NCBI RefSeq assembly: GCF_000516985.1
Contig: NW_006917091.1
Location: 4,237,022 to 4,301,021 of the forward strand
DNA: 64,000 bases
From: Pestalotiopsis fici W106-1
Lineage: Eukaryota > Ascomycota > Sordariomycetes > Amphisphaeriales > Sporocadaceae
Direction: 5' to 3'
Shown: piece by piece, positions 36,825-47,041 of the stretch
How positions within the stretch are numbered: position 1 is the first letter of the stretch
Layout of the letters: the number at the start of each line of letters is the position of its first letter
Notes under the pieces: model-generated
Seen by the model: only the letters and a program-made list of their open reading frames with translations
What the model was told of the DNA's origin: nothing
Database searches by the model: none
Program-made: the position numbers and the translations under genes

Positions 36825-38018
36825 CTACACAATACCTGCATTGGCTTCCGCAACAGAGAGCTCGCCCACGGCCTTTTCTTTTGATGTGCCATAGGTGTCC
36901 GCATATCTCCCCGAAATCCATTCCCCAACCGTGACTGAAGGATATTTTGCGACGGCATTCTGGCCCAAACACTTGGAGAAGCATTCAACTAAGAAGTCAG
37001 GGTTCCCGGAGAAGAAAAATGGAATGCTGTAACGTTCCTTGCCCGATTTGTTAATCACGCGGTGTAAGTTCGAAATGTAGCGGTCGTTAGTCCATCGCAT
37101 CATGAGATTTCCAAGATTGACAACCAGTGCACCGCGCTGGGGTGTCACGTCAGCCCACCTGTTGTCGGCACGATCCCAAACTTGAAGCCCGCCGATCATA
37201 TCCTGAAGCAAGATGGTCACAGCACCAAAGTCGGTGTGAGCTCCGATGCCTATAGTCAATGTTAGTCCAGCTACTGAACGTCGGGTTTTGATTACCGCAG
37301 TTACCTCGTTCCAATTCAGATGCATCCGGCGCCTGTGGAGGATAGTGAAGCAAGCGCAGAACGGCGATAGGTACGTCGACAAATCCCGACACCCAGTCGT
37401 CTGTGATATCTAGTGTTCTGCAGAGAGCACGAACAAGGTTCTCAGCCAGTTTGATTGCTGAATCAGTATAACTGTCGATGATTTCCTTGAACTTGGTCGG
37501 GTCGCTGACTGCGTCGGGGTACTTATTTGGGCCGAGGTTAAACTTCTTTGATACCACAGCAGGGTGGGATTCAGGAAGGTCAATGCCCAAATAGTAGCCC
37601 TCCTTTAAGTCACCATCGGTTCGCTTCTCGAAGTTCTGGGCACGAAGCCTCTCGTACCCTCGGTTGTAGCCTCCCAAGTCTATGATTGGATCGAAAAACA
37701 TTAGATACAATTATTGTGACCATAGCAAAGCACGTGTCCATTACCTTTATTGTATTGCTCTTTTTTCTCGATAGGGAGTGAGAAGAAGTCTGCACTCTGT
37801 TCCAACATGGAGTCGAGAAGTGATTGTGGAATTCCGTGGTTGATCAGGGCGAAGAAGCCATGGGTCTCGCATGCGCTTCGTAGCTGTTCGATGAGTTGTG
37901 CCTTCGCGTCCTCATCTTGGCCGAACCATGCTGCCATGAGATGAGCATAATTTCCTTGTGTGCCTAGGGAGAACGTTCAAGACCTACCCTGGAAATCGAT
38001 AGTGGGGATAGAGCCCAT
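36825..38018 (-). CDS. 2-oxoglutarate/Fe(II) dioxygenase 1, IPNS-like (338 aa)
   Basis: Four exons (38018-37988, 37930-37745, 37679-37305, 37249-36825) give 1017 nt. The first exon codes only MGSIPTIDFQ; it is needed for the usual family N-terminus (IPTIDF.AWF), so the ATG at 38018 is chosen over the later one at 37937. The DIOX_N region (SACETHGFFALINHGIP) is followed by the double-stranded beta-helix with His202 and Asp204 (GAHTDFGAV), distal His260 (NLHRVI) and the 2-oxoglutarate anchor Arg270/Ser272 (RYSI). These soluble enzymes hydroxylate, desaturate or cyclise small molecules; thymine-7-hydroxylase and many secondary-metabolite enzymes share the fold. All catalytic residues are present. 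Its promoter holds four CGGCCG-type sites. Confidence 0.93.
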
Positions 38019-38246
38019 GGTCGCGAAGTGCACTAGATAAGGTTGAATTGGTGCTTAGCGTACTGCCTGCTGTTGCTGGTGTTATATTCTTTGCTGGGCC
38101 GCGGCAAAAAGTCAAGTATTGAAGTATTGTTCCCCTTTCCGGAGATGAGCAATACCTGCTCTATTTATGACTGGCGCTTAATACTGGATGACTTGACAGG
38201 AGGACTGTTTATTTGCTTCTCTTTTGGAGGAGCTTGTTCCCGAATC

Positions 38247-38360
38247 CGGCCGAAATGTTTTATCCGACAAACATCGCCCGAAGCGCTTATCGCTGAGATC
38301 CGCGGCCGATAAGACTCGAAGCGCCAATGATCGTCCATGGTCGAGAACCAAGCCGGCCGA
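38247..38360. promoter_or_regulatory. Cluster of CGGCCGA sites upstream of dioxygenase 1
   Basis: CGGCCGA occurs at 38247-38253 and 38354-38360, and the longer TCCGCGGCCGA (reverse complement of TCGGCCGCGGA) at 38299-38309. A further GGCCGCGG is at 38098-38105. All lie within 350 bp before the dioxygenase ATG at 38018. Shared use with other cluster promoters suggests one regulator (inference). Confidence 0.5.
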
Positions 38361-38539
38361 ACAAAAGATAAGTGTTGAATAGTACTATTGTCCGACAGAA
38401 CCAAAAGAGACATGTCCCTATGGATTAGGAACTTAACAGGTATTATCTGACACACCCCCTTAGCTTGGGCGTAATTCTTTACGGGCGAGCTGGATATCCA
38501 GTATTTTAATAGGCTTTTTAGCTCCGTTACGTCCTTTTT

Positions 38540-38612
38540 GCTGGACGACGTAGCTAGGGATCGAACCCGGAACCTCTTTTTATTCGGTGCATTATCAGTT
38601 GTGCTACGAGGT
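38540..38612 (-). repeat. tRNA-like sequence, probable tRNA-derived SINE or pseudo-tRNA
   Basis: On the minus strand, TAGCACAACTGATAATGC (38606-38589) resembles an internal promoter A box and D-arm, and GGTTCGATCC (38567-38558) is a near-perfect B box/T-loop. The spacing fits a tRNA, and the middle part could be an anticodon arm, but the T-stem has a mismatch and I cannot pair a 7-bp acceptor stem. It lies directly before an LTR-like repeat copy, so it may be part of a mobile element. Confidence 0.4.
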
Positions 38613-38688
38613 TATCGCGGAAGTGTATAGGTCGCTAACCCACTGGTTAATGCACGGGTGGCCTTTGCGAGCGAATAAAACTCTTAAT

Positions 38689-39090
38689 TGTTAACTAGTA
38701 TTATTATACCAGGTTGGCGCTTAAGAAAGACACACTGCGGAGCAGGGACCACGGACCCAGACCCCAGGGACAGTCACCATTGCCAGTTGTCAATAAGTGT
38801 TGACAGGATCGCGTCCTTGGCAGCGCTCCAGAACAAAGGATCGTCTGGATCATGACGATCCAGGACAATGAGGATCATACATATTGGTACGATCCAAGCA
38901 AATATCAGTGAGGGAATAAATGGATATGTTAGGGACGGATTTCTTACGGTTACATAGATAGTCATTACTTTAGTGATCAATTTAAGCATCTATCTTACCC
39001 ATAGGTAAAGCATTTAATACGCTTTAACGACTATACTTGTGATTCAGTTTAAGACTACTTTAGTTACTCTTTGCTCAGTACAGTTGTCAC
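38689..39090 (+). mobile_element. LTR-like repeat X, complete-looking copy
   Basis: Starts TGTTAAC at 38689 and ends near GTCAC at 39090. It matches, block by block, the RIP-mutated sequence at 54744-55046 and, in part, 44110-44231; it also matches the inverted copy 39331-39677. Because it contains TCAATAAGTGTTGACAG (38787-38803) without interruption, it is the empty-site reference for the copia insertion at 44232. No coding sequence accompanies it, so it is probably a solo LTR. Confidence 0.65.
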
Positions 39091-39330
39091 GGCGCTGGGC
39101 GCGCTGCCGCTGGGCAGCTAGCGAAGGGACCCGGGCGCCAGCTGTGGGCGGCCCGGGTGGATCCCGCAACTGCAAATATCTTCACCGACCTGTCGGAACC
39201 TGAATTGTAGCTCTTCGAGCTACGTCCTATCAATTAACCTACTATAACGATGAGCCGTTACCTGTAGACCTGTCAGACTGTAGTGAATATACTGCTATAC
39301 GGCACAAGCCTATACTGCCCGCCCGCACCC

Positions 39331-39677
39331 CGTGACATAATCACTAAAATAATAACTGTCTATATAATATAGGAAACCTTTCCTTGATATATCTATTCAT
39401 TCCCTTACTAATGGGATGGATCATACTCGATAATCCTAATAGCTTATAGTTTTAAGCATAAGGCTTATGCTTGGCGCACCATAATCCAGTCATGATCCAT
39501 AAGTGGTGGCTCTTGTTGCCAAGACCATAATCCGTCAACAACCGTTGACACTTATGGCGGGGTGCTGACACAACCGCGGGGCTCCTGGCTTTTCTGTTGG
39601 TCTGGTTCTTGCGCCTTCGTGACTTTCCTTCTTCCGTTAATCCTTCTGCAAGGGTACGTGTTTGTATGTTCGTAACA
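39331..39677 (-). mobile_element. LTR-like repeat X, inverted copy with internal deletion
   Basis: The reverse complement begins TGTTACGAACATACAAACACG at 39677 (shared start TGTTACGAACAT) and contains AAGTGTCAAC, AAGGGAATGAATAGATATAT and TTATTTTAGTGATTATGTCAC, matching the plus copy at 38689-39090 but lacking about 80 bp before the end. A 240-bp GC-rich spacer separates the two inverted copies. Confidence 0.55.
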
Positions 39678-39716
39678 ATAAAGCCTGTGAAAAAGCTTTA
39701 AAAACGATATAACAAG

Positions 39717-39806
39717 AATATTACAAACATGCACCTTTGCCAAAAAAAAAAAAAAAAAAAGGGGTAGTGCTTAAAAAAGGAAAAAGGACACACTGCGGGG
39801 ATGTCA
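39717..39806 (+). mobile_element. LTR-like repeat X, strongly deleted copy
   Basis: Shows the X start (TATTACAAACATGCACC, 39717 on), then an A run of about 20, GTGCTTAA, ACACACTGCGGGGATGTCAC, and ends. Most of the interior is missing. Confidence 0.4.
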
Positions 39807-40195
39807 CGCGGGCCGGATCAATAGATAGTCAGGTACGATATGGTATTGTATATGTAGGGGTAATGAAAGTACAAAGCTGAAACTTGGATCCCAAGTGTCA
39901 AGCGGAAAGCCCATGATACTTAAGTGAATAAATCCCGGCACACCAGTGATTGTCCCTCGGTATCCAAGCCATGACAGGGGATGCCTACCCAGTGCGGCAA
40001 ATCATATTTATGGAACCGAAGAAAAGCGTTGCATTAGCATATCGGAATATTCTCCTAAGTCCCGTATCTTTCAAATCCTTATAGTCGTTACTATTTTTAC
40101 CTGGCTCAAAGACGCAGAGACCATTAACCCCACAATTTGCGTCCGCTTCATTAACCTTAGGCCTGCGGGTTTTTGGTCCACCATTCGATTTTTTT

Positions 40196-40268
40196 ATGTA
40201 AACATACACAGACATACACAGACATACACACACAGAGAGAGAGGGAGAGAGAAGGCTGAAGAGGGGGA
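40196..40268. repeat. Simple-sequence stretch (CA/GA-rich)
   Basis: A run of ACATACACAG units grades into GAGAGAGAGGGAGAGAGAAG-type purine repeats. It lies about 270 bp beyond the 3' end of the hydrolase gene. Frames across it on both strands are artefacts of low complexity. Confidence 0.8.
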
Positions 40269-40540
40269 GGGTTGGAGGCAGACACAAATATATATTCACA
40301 CACAATTAATTGCGCCCGACCTATGTCCTTTAAGGGCAACTGATGGTATATACTCTTGGTGAACATATTCATATAAATGAGTTACTATAATATGCTGGTG
40401 ATGCGAGGTAGCTTCGGGCGATCAGCCTCACGGGTGGATGAGTGAATGTAGCTCGAGTTCGGATTAGGCTTTTCTTTTCGTCATGCTATCTTCCTTCCAC
40501 CAAGAGTCATCCACATGCCCCGTGAGCTGCCCTCCAAGTC

Positions 40541-41386
40541 TCAAAATGTGACATCGTTCAGCAAGGTCCGTATAGCGTTCGCGGTTTCGTTGATATCCTC
40601 AAAGATCATCATATGCCCAGTTTCCAGGACAAATCTTTTCGGTGCCCTACCACTAGTTGCGATAAGGCCAACCAACTCATCCGTCACCGAAACAGGGGAT
40701 ATAGGGTCTGCGGCGCCTCCAATGATGCAGGTTGGACAGATGATTTTCGAGTAATCGGGATCGATGTGCGAGTCAGCACATAGTGCCTCGCACATTTGAG
40801 CGTAGCCTTCCGCGCTGGTACTGGCCGTAACCGTTCTCAATAATGCTCGGGCGAGGGGCGAATCGCGTGAAGGTATATTATAAGCCACCATGTCGTCCAC
40901 GGTGGTTGCCGTTCCCACGTCTCTTGCCTGGCGCGCCAGGCTCAAAGTGAAAGACTTCGATGCTGGTTGATTTGCCCTGGTCCTGCCAGCTCCCAAGACT
41001 GCCAGACCTCGGACCATCTCAGGATACTCCGCCGCGGCGATCATGCTGGCAACACCACCTGCACTGTGCCCTACAAGCACCACGCTCGGTATATGCAGTT
41101 TCTGCACCACCATCTGAATGATGTACACAAGATCGGGAACAGAGAATTTTATACCATTTCTGTGGAGACTACTATGGCCATGTCCTGGCCAGTCGATTCG
41201 CACTACGGTGTACTGCTTTGAGAAAATGTCGGTAAGCGGTTGGAAAGCGTTGGTGTTTGATCCGAGTCCGTGCGTCATCAATATATATGGACCAGAACCG
41301 TCAATCTCGACGAATATCTTATACTCTCCGATTTGGAGAAAACGGGATTCCCGCCGCAACCTGATATCCTGAACTTGGGGGGTCAT
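40541..41386 (-). CDS. Alpha/beta hydrolase (281 aa), single exon
   Basis: An intronless intact frame with a complete alpha/beta-hydrolase layout: oxyanion-hole HGLGS at residues 39-43, nucleophile elbow GHSAGG with Ser108, acid Asp227 in GGAADPISPV, and base His258 in ETGHMMIF. Size, lack of a signal peptide and the overall pattern resemble soluble 3-oxoadipate enol-lactonase or bacterial-type carbon-ester/amide hydrolases (the RutD family of pyrimidine breakdown has the same fold). It is divergent from dioxygenase 2 over an 881-bp spacer with three CGGCCGA sites. A role in hydrolysing an oxidised product of the dioxygenases fits the context but is inferred. Confidence 0.9.
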   Translation of the reverse strand: MTPQVQDIRLRRESRFLQIGEYKIFVEIDGSGPYILMTHGLGSNTNAFQPLTDIFSKQYTVVRIDWPGHGHSSLHRNGIKFSVPDLVYIIQMVVQKLHIPSVVLVGHSAGGVASMIAAAEYPEMVRGLAVLGAGRTRANQPASKSFTLSLARQARDVGTATTVDDMVAYNIPSRDSPLARALLRTVTASTSAEGYAQMCEALCADSHIDPDYSKIICPTCIIGGAADPISPVSVTDELVGLIATSGRAPKRFVLETGHMMIFEDINETANAIRTLLNDVTF

Positions 41387-41602
41387 GGTGAGAACAAGGT
41401 CAGGGCTCGATACTGTATTCGAGGCGCAGGTCGTGATCAGCGCGGAAGCGATAGGGCAAACGGTGAAACTACCCGTGTTGGATCGTCATATGATAAGTTG
41501 AGGCGCATGGCTGCTTAAATTCTAGCACCACATCCCGTGGGTGCGGATCATTCGGAAACAGTTATCTCTTGGATCCACCTAGGAGATAGTGATGACCATC
41601 AG

Positions 41603-41943
41603 TGGCGGCCGAAGATAACAACAGCTAGCAGTGCCGCGGATCTAACCTGCATGTTGGACTCAAGGACCCACGGAAATTGCTACAGGTACGAGCCCCTACT
41701 AGCTGCCATTTGATAACAGGTTTACGGAAATTTATGGTGACAATTCAAAGGTTATGTGAGTACTGTATCTTTGTATTAACTAAGCTACTTAGTCTAGTTT
41801 ACTCCAACGAGAGAAGATAGGTGGAGTCGTACTAGAATTGTCTAGACTCTTTTCGGCAAACAAGGTGCAGTGGGCCTTTATCCTATCAAGCGGCCAGCAA
41901 CTGGAAACATTTATCACCAAGGAAATTCGCTTTTGTCGGCCGA
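41603..41943. promoter_or_regulatory. CGGCCGA sites in the hydrolase/dioxygenase-2 spacer
   Basis: TGGCGGCCGA at 41603-41612 lies 217 bp before the hydrolase ATG; the perfect palindrome TCGGCCGA is at 41936-41943. Together with 42118-42128 they place three such sites in one divergent promoter. Confidence 0.4.
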
Positions 41944-42117
41944 AAGCTTGATTCGTACATATTGGAAGCACTAAAATGGAGCAGTGTGGCATTTCAAGCG
42001 ATGACGTATTGGATAAGTTGCTTGAAGTGCAGATAAGCGTACCTCATGTGGCAGTCGCCCTTGCCTTTGACCTCTCGCAAAGTCTGACCGTCCGCGGGTC
42101 GTATGGTCCATAGGAAC

Positions 42118-42128
42118 ACCGCGGCCGA
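42118..42128 (-). promoter_or_regulatory. TCGGCCGCGGT motif before dioxygenase 2
   Basis: The minus-strand 11-mer differs at one base from the identical copies at 33859 and 38299. It lies 140 bp before the dioxygenase ATG; a TATAAG box candidate follows at 42178-42183, 85 bp before the ATG. Confidence 0.45.
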
Positions 42129-42267
42129 GCTTGTAGCATTAGATCAAGTAGTTAGGGAAAGATCGACATAACCCGCGTATAAGAGTTTGGTTCCAGCCTA
42201 CACAACTGACGTGACGTTGATTCTCCATACAAACACGCGCCTAGTCTATTTTCAAAGCCATCGTATC

Positions 42268-43463
42268 ATGAATTACCACAAAGAGTTCCCCATTATCGAC
42301 ATCTCCAAGTTCGAAACGGACTTCGAACACTTGTCCGAAGCGATATACCACGCCAGTAAAGAGTGGGGTTTCTTCATCCTCTCTGGTCATGACATCAAGA
42401 CTGTTGACGAGATCTTTGACCTGGTGAGCAGCTGTCACTAGTGCTATGCTTGTGCAGAGAGGCTAACATAAATCATTCAAGTCGAAGAAATTCTTCGATC
42501 TGCCTCTCGAGGTCAAGGCAGAAAAAACAGTAAATGACAAGGCTGTGGGATACGATGGAAAGGCTAAGACAACGTACGTTCGTTCGTTATATAACCCTAC
42601 TTCTCGAGGAACGTGGCTGATGAGATGCAGGTTTGCCGCTTCCGAGGGCATGACCTTTGGTTGCACTCCAGGTGCCATTCTGGAGACCGATCACTTACCC
42701 ATCTGGTGGGACTTACCAAAGCGCACAGCCATCGAAGCCTTCAAGGCCGATTGCTACAAGCTAAGCATTGATATCATGTCCTGTTTCGCGATACAGCTTG
42801 GTCTACCTCGTGACTATTTTCAGAAGTCTCACGACCACAAAGATCCAGGAAACAACTTGAAATTGATCAAATATCCAAAGATGAAGATGAGCGAGGGACA
42901 GACCGTACCTCGTCTATCAGAGCACACGGACTGGGGCAGCATCACGTTCGTATTCACGAATCAAGGCGGTCTTGAGATCCGCGATCCGAACAACGAATGG
43001 TGTGAAGTACCCATAGTCCCTGGCGGCATCGTGGTCAACATTGGAGATGCTTTATCGCTATGGACCGACCAGGCTCTCAAATCTACCATGCATCGGATCA
43101 CTTGGCAGAACCTGCCTGTAGATAAGGATCGATACAGTATCGCATATTTTACCAACCCCAACTTCGGTACGAGAAACTCATCAGTTTTTGTTGTTCACTG
43201 ATGTCTGACAAGATGATTTAGATGCCACATTGTCAACTCCTGGTTGCACTGTATCGGACAGTGCATCGGACATCATCACCTACAGGGAGTATTATAAGGT
43301 TCGCCAGTGGCTGACTTACGGAGGATTGGAAGACAAGTTGGGACAACGGGCGTTAGCAGATATAGATCCCAAGGCCATCGAAGCAGTTCGGAGCTTGAAT
43401 GTGGCAAATTCGGGCTTGCTGCAGTCGCATATCCGACCAACCGACACTCCCATCACTATATAA
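42268..43463 (+). CDS. 2-oxoglutarate/Fe(II) dioxygenase 2, IPNS-like (341 aa)
   Basis: Four exons (42268-42423, 42482-42573, 42631-43166, 43222-43463) total 1026 nt. The N-terminus has the family start FPIIDISKF and EWGFFILSGHDI. The catalytic core carries His181 and Asp183 (SEHTDWGSI), distal His237 (TMHRI), and Arg250/Ser252 (DRYSIAYF) for 2-oxoglutarate. A hydrophilic C-terminal extension follows the fourth exon junction. All ligands are intact. It is clearly related in fold to dioxygenase 1 but quite different in sequence, so the two are unlikely to be a recent duplication and may act on successive intermediates. It is the right-hand border gene of the intact cluster; the RIP-affected transposon nest begins less than 0.8 kb downstream. 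Confidence 0.93.
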
Positions 43464-44109
43464 CATGATGTAAGGAATGCAGCGAGTTGGTGGTCGCTGA
43501 TTTATGCACCAGACGGGGTGGTCCCAATTCTGTTGTCTATTCCGTAGCTTTGGCCAAGTCCAAGCTCTTGAAGTGATTTCAAATCTAAGTCCGTCTTTGT
43601 CATTCCGACCAATGTACTGCGTTACTGTATAGCCCGAACTTCTGCCATGATCCTCTGCTTACGACTAATACAAGAGATGACTTGCTTATCCAAGGGGGAC
43701 TTGTTTGTACTCCATCTCCTATTAGGTGAACTTCCACTTGTATAAACAAAATAGCTAAGGCATACTAGGCATCGTTTCTTGGACGTCCTTGAATTGCCTT
43801 TGGGCCTACAGTCACCTTATTACCCAAATCTCTATTGTTACGAACGTGGCGCTATGCCAACAACGGGTGTATATCTTCCATAAGCATAACAACATATGTT
43901 TTTATTCCTTAAATCTATCGCGCGGCTCAACTTAAAAGCTTATTTGCAAGCGTCTTCGGTCTCAGCAAACATAACTAATCATTAAAGCATAAAGGCACCT
44001 TGGTAATTGCAACGGATAAGCGAGGACCTGCGACTTAGCCTCGTTTCCACTTATTCGCCGAGCTGCTGGATGGACTAAAGATTCTCCAGCATAACGCACT
44101 CTACTTTAT
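43464..44109. other. Spacer, possible solo LTR at its right side
   Basis: No gene seen. TGTTACGAACGTGG at about 43836 has the same first 11 bases as the X repeat start at 44110 (TGTTACGAACA), so 43836-44109 may be another LTR-like sequence, but I could not define its end. Confidence 0.3.
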
Positions 44110-44231
44110 TGTTACGAACATGCACCCTTGCAGGAAGACAAACAAATGTGTTGGCGCTTAAGGAGGCACGCTGCGGGGCAATAACCAGACCCTAGCCAAA
44201 GACCCAGCCATCCCTGCCACCTATTAATAAG
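44110..44231 (+). mobile_element. LTR-like repeat X, left arm split by copia insertion
   Basis: Begins TGTTACGAACATGC and matches the first third of the copy at 38689 (GGCGCTTAAG, CACACTGCGG equivalents). It ends at the ATAAG target site; the continuation, starting GTGTTGACAG, is found at 54747 on. It keeps normal CpA/TpG content, unlike its right arm. Confidence 0.65.
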
Positions 44232-44464
44232 TGTCAGATAGTGGATTATAGTTCCTATACACTGGGGTGTGCTTAAGCACACGGGTCAACCCTATAGTAT
44301 TTAAATAGATATACGGGACTTCCCGGGGATTAGCCGGGGCCACCTAAATAAGCGTATATTTTATTAAAATTAAAAAGCGCAAAATATAAATTAATATATT
44401 ATATAATTAATATTTATATTAAATTAATTTAAATTTTAATAGGAAAATATTATTTTAATTAATA
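44232..44464 (+). repeat. 5' LTR of copia 1 (233 bp)
   Basis: Starts TGTCAGATAGTGG and ends TTAATTAATA. The first 110 bp keep CpA/TpG, the rest is RIP-mutated. A well-conserved GGGGATTAGCCGGGGCCACC block is shared by all four LTRs. Confidence 0.9.
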
Positions 44465-46808
44465 ATTAAAAATTTTAATATTTTTGCCGAAATTATAAAA
44501 ATAATAATTACGAAAAAAGCCGGAATCGGTTTAACGGTATCGTTAAAAATAACCTCCGATTAAAATAATTAGGAATATATATTTTAAATTTAGGTATAAA
44601 TTACCGGATTAATTAATTATTTTAAAAATAAAACGATTTTAATTAAAACCCTAATCAAACCGGATATAAAAAAAACTAAATATATAAAAACCGCGATAGC
44701 GACTTTTAAAATTATAAATAAAAGCGACGATCCGAGTATTTAAAATAAAAAAAATAAAAAATAAACGATAACGGATTTTATTAAAAAAAATTAAAAATCG
44801 TTTAATTTCGATTATAATTATTATAAAATAAAAAAGGCTATATACGCTAAATAATATACGGCGATTAAAAAAATTACGAAATAAATAATTATTACGATTT
44901 TTTTTAAATTTTTTTTTTATATATTATTTAATTAACGAATTTTTATATAAATAATACGAGAATTTAAAAGCTTATTATAGCAAATTAGCTATAAATAATA
45001 AAAAAAAGCAAAAAAATAATATTTAAAAGCTTTTAAGCCTCCGAAAATATTAAAAAAAGCTGCTAATTAGGTTAATAAATAAAAAATAATTATAGCGAAA
45101 GCTTAAATAAAGCAAATAATTAAAATATAAAATAATTCGGTTTAGGCTATAAATTTTTTAAATATAATTATTTTAATTATATTATAATAGGCCGCCTTTT
45201 ATTAAATTTATAAAAATAAAATATTTTAAATAAAAATTTAAAATATTAGGTAATAAGCAATAATTTCCGTAAAAGCTTAAGCATTTAATAGCCGATTAAA
45301 TTAAAAATTAAAAAAGCGCTTTTATAATTTACGCTAATAAAGCTAAAAAATAGCTTTAAAATAAATAAAATAAAAACGTTTACCCTATTAAAAATTAAAT
45401 ATTTCCCCGATTAAATACGGCTAATTTACGTAAAAAAAAAAATAAACAAATTATTTATAATAAAAAGCAAAAAAATATTAAATATCCTATTTGCTATTTT
45501 TTTTACGTTTTTAATTTATATTTTTATATATTTTTAAAAAAAAATCTATTTAAGTTTCGTCCTTAAAAATAAAATGCAAATATAAATAAATAAAACCTTT
45601 AAAAAAAACCCTAATTTATAAAAATAGGTTCGTAATATAAAAAGGATTAAAACTAGCCGAACTAATATATTACGAATAATTAAAAAAAAATTACTTCCGA
45701 TTAATATAAATTAATAAAACGGATAACTAATAGCAAATATATAAAATAATTTTATAATATTTATAAAAAACTATTTTTTGCGCTATTTAATTATTTTAAA
45801 TCTAGCGATAACGATTTTAATTATAAATATAAAAAAAAAGCTTATTAATTATAGGCAAATTCTTAATTATAATTTTATCTAATTAGGCGACCGAAAATTA
45901 TTTATTTACGAATACGGCATAATAATTATATAATTCGGATTTAAAATATTATTATTAAATAATATAGCCTATTATCCTAAATTGCTAATTATATTAATAT
46001 TATTTTATTAATTATAAAAATAAAAATATTATTAAAATAATAAAAACGATTTTATAATATTACGCAAAAAAAATAAATTTTTAATTAATATATTTTAAAA
46101 CCGATATAAATAATACGTTTTCGAATATAAACCTTATAAATTATTTTTAGCGTTATTTGCTATTTACCGGAAAAAATATATAATATAAATAAAAAAGCCA
46201 TTATTAATTAAAAAAGCTATATAATAATATTATAAAATAAAATATTTAGGCCCGGTAATTTTCGAATATTTTATTTATTTATTTTAAAAAATAAAAATTA
46301 AAAAACTAATTATAATAAAATATAAAATTTGCGTATTTATAAAAATTACGCGTTAATTACGGCAAACGCTACGGCTAATTAACGAAAATTATAGCAAACG
46401 ATTAGCTATAAATTTTTATAATTATACTAAAAAAATCGAAAATTATATATTTTAAATATTAATTATTTATCGGTAAACGGGATATATATAAAATTATTAT
46501 TTTATAAAAAAAATTACAATTATATTAATTAACGCTTTCCGATCGTTTTTAAGCATAATAAAAACCTAATATAATATTAAAATTAAAATTATTAAATATA
46601 ATAATAAAATTATAAAAATTAAATAAATAATAAAAAAATATTTCGAAAATAAATATATTAAATTCAAGCCTTTAATATTATATATATAAACCTAAAATAA
46701 AGCTATTAAACGCTTAAAAGGTATAATTAAAAAAAAAATAAGTAATACGTATTAACGCAAAACTCTTTTATTAATTTTAGCCCGAAATCGGCAAAACCGC
46801 AATATATT

Positions 46809-47041
46809 TATTAATTAAAGTGGTGCTTTCCTATTGGAGTTTAAACTGGTCTGGTATAGGTGTCAATTATATAATATATTAATTTATATTCTACGCCTTT
46901 TAATTTTAATAAGGTATACGCTTATTTGGGTAGCCCCGGCTAATCCCCGGGAGGTCCCGTATATTTATTTAAATACTATAAAGTTAATCCGTATACTTAA
47001 GCATACCCTAATATATAGGAACCATAATTTATTATTTAATA
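46809..47041 (-). repeat. 3' LTR of copia 2 (233 bp)
   Basis: Equals the LTR consensus in reverse; contains GGTAGCCCCGGCTAATCCCC. Exactly 233 bp between TATTAATTAAAG and ATTTAATA. Confidence 0.9.

Noticed and set aside
39985..40372. ORFs rich in Cys/Val/Ser
   Set aside because: Generated by the CA/GA simple repeat.
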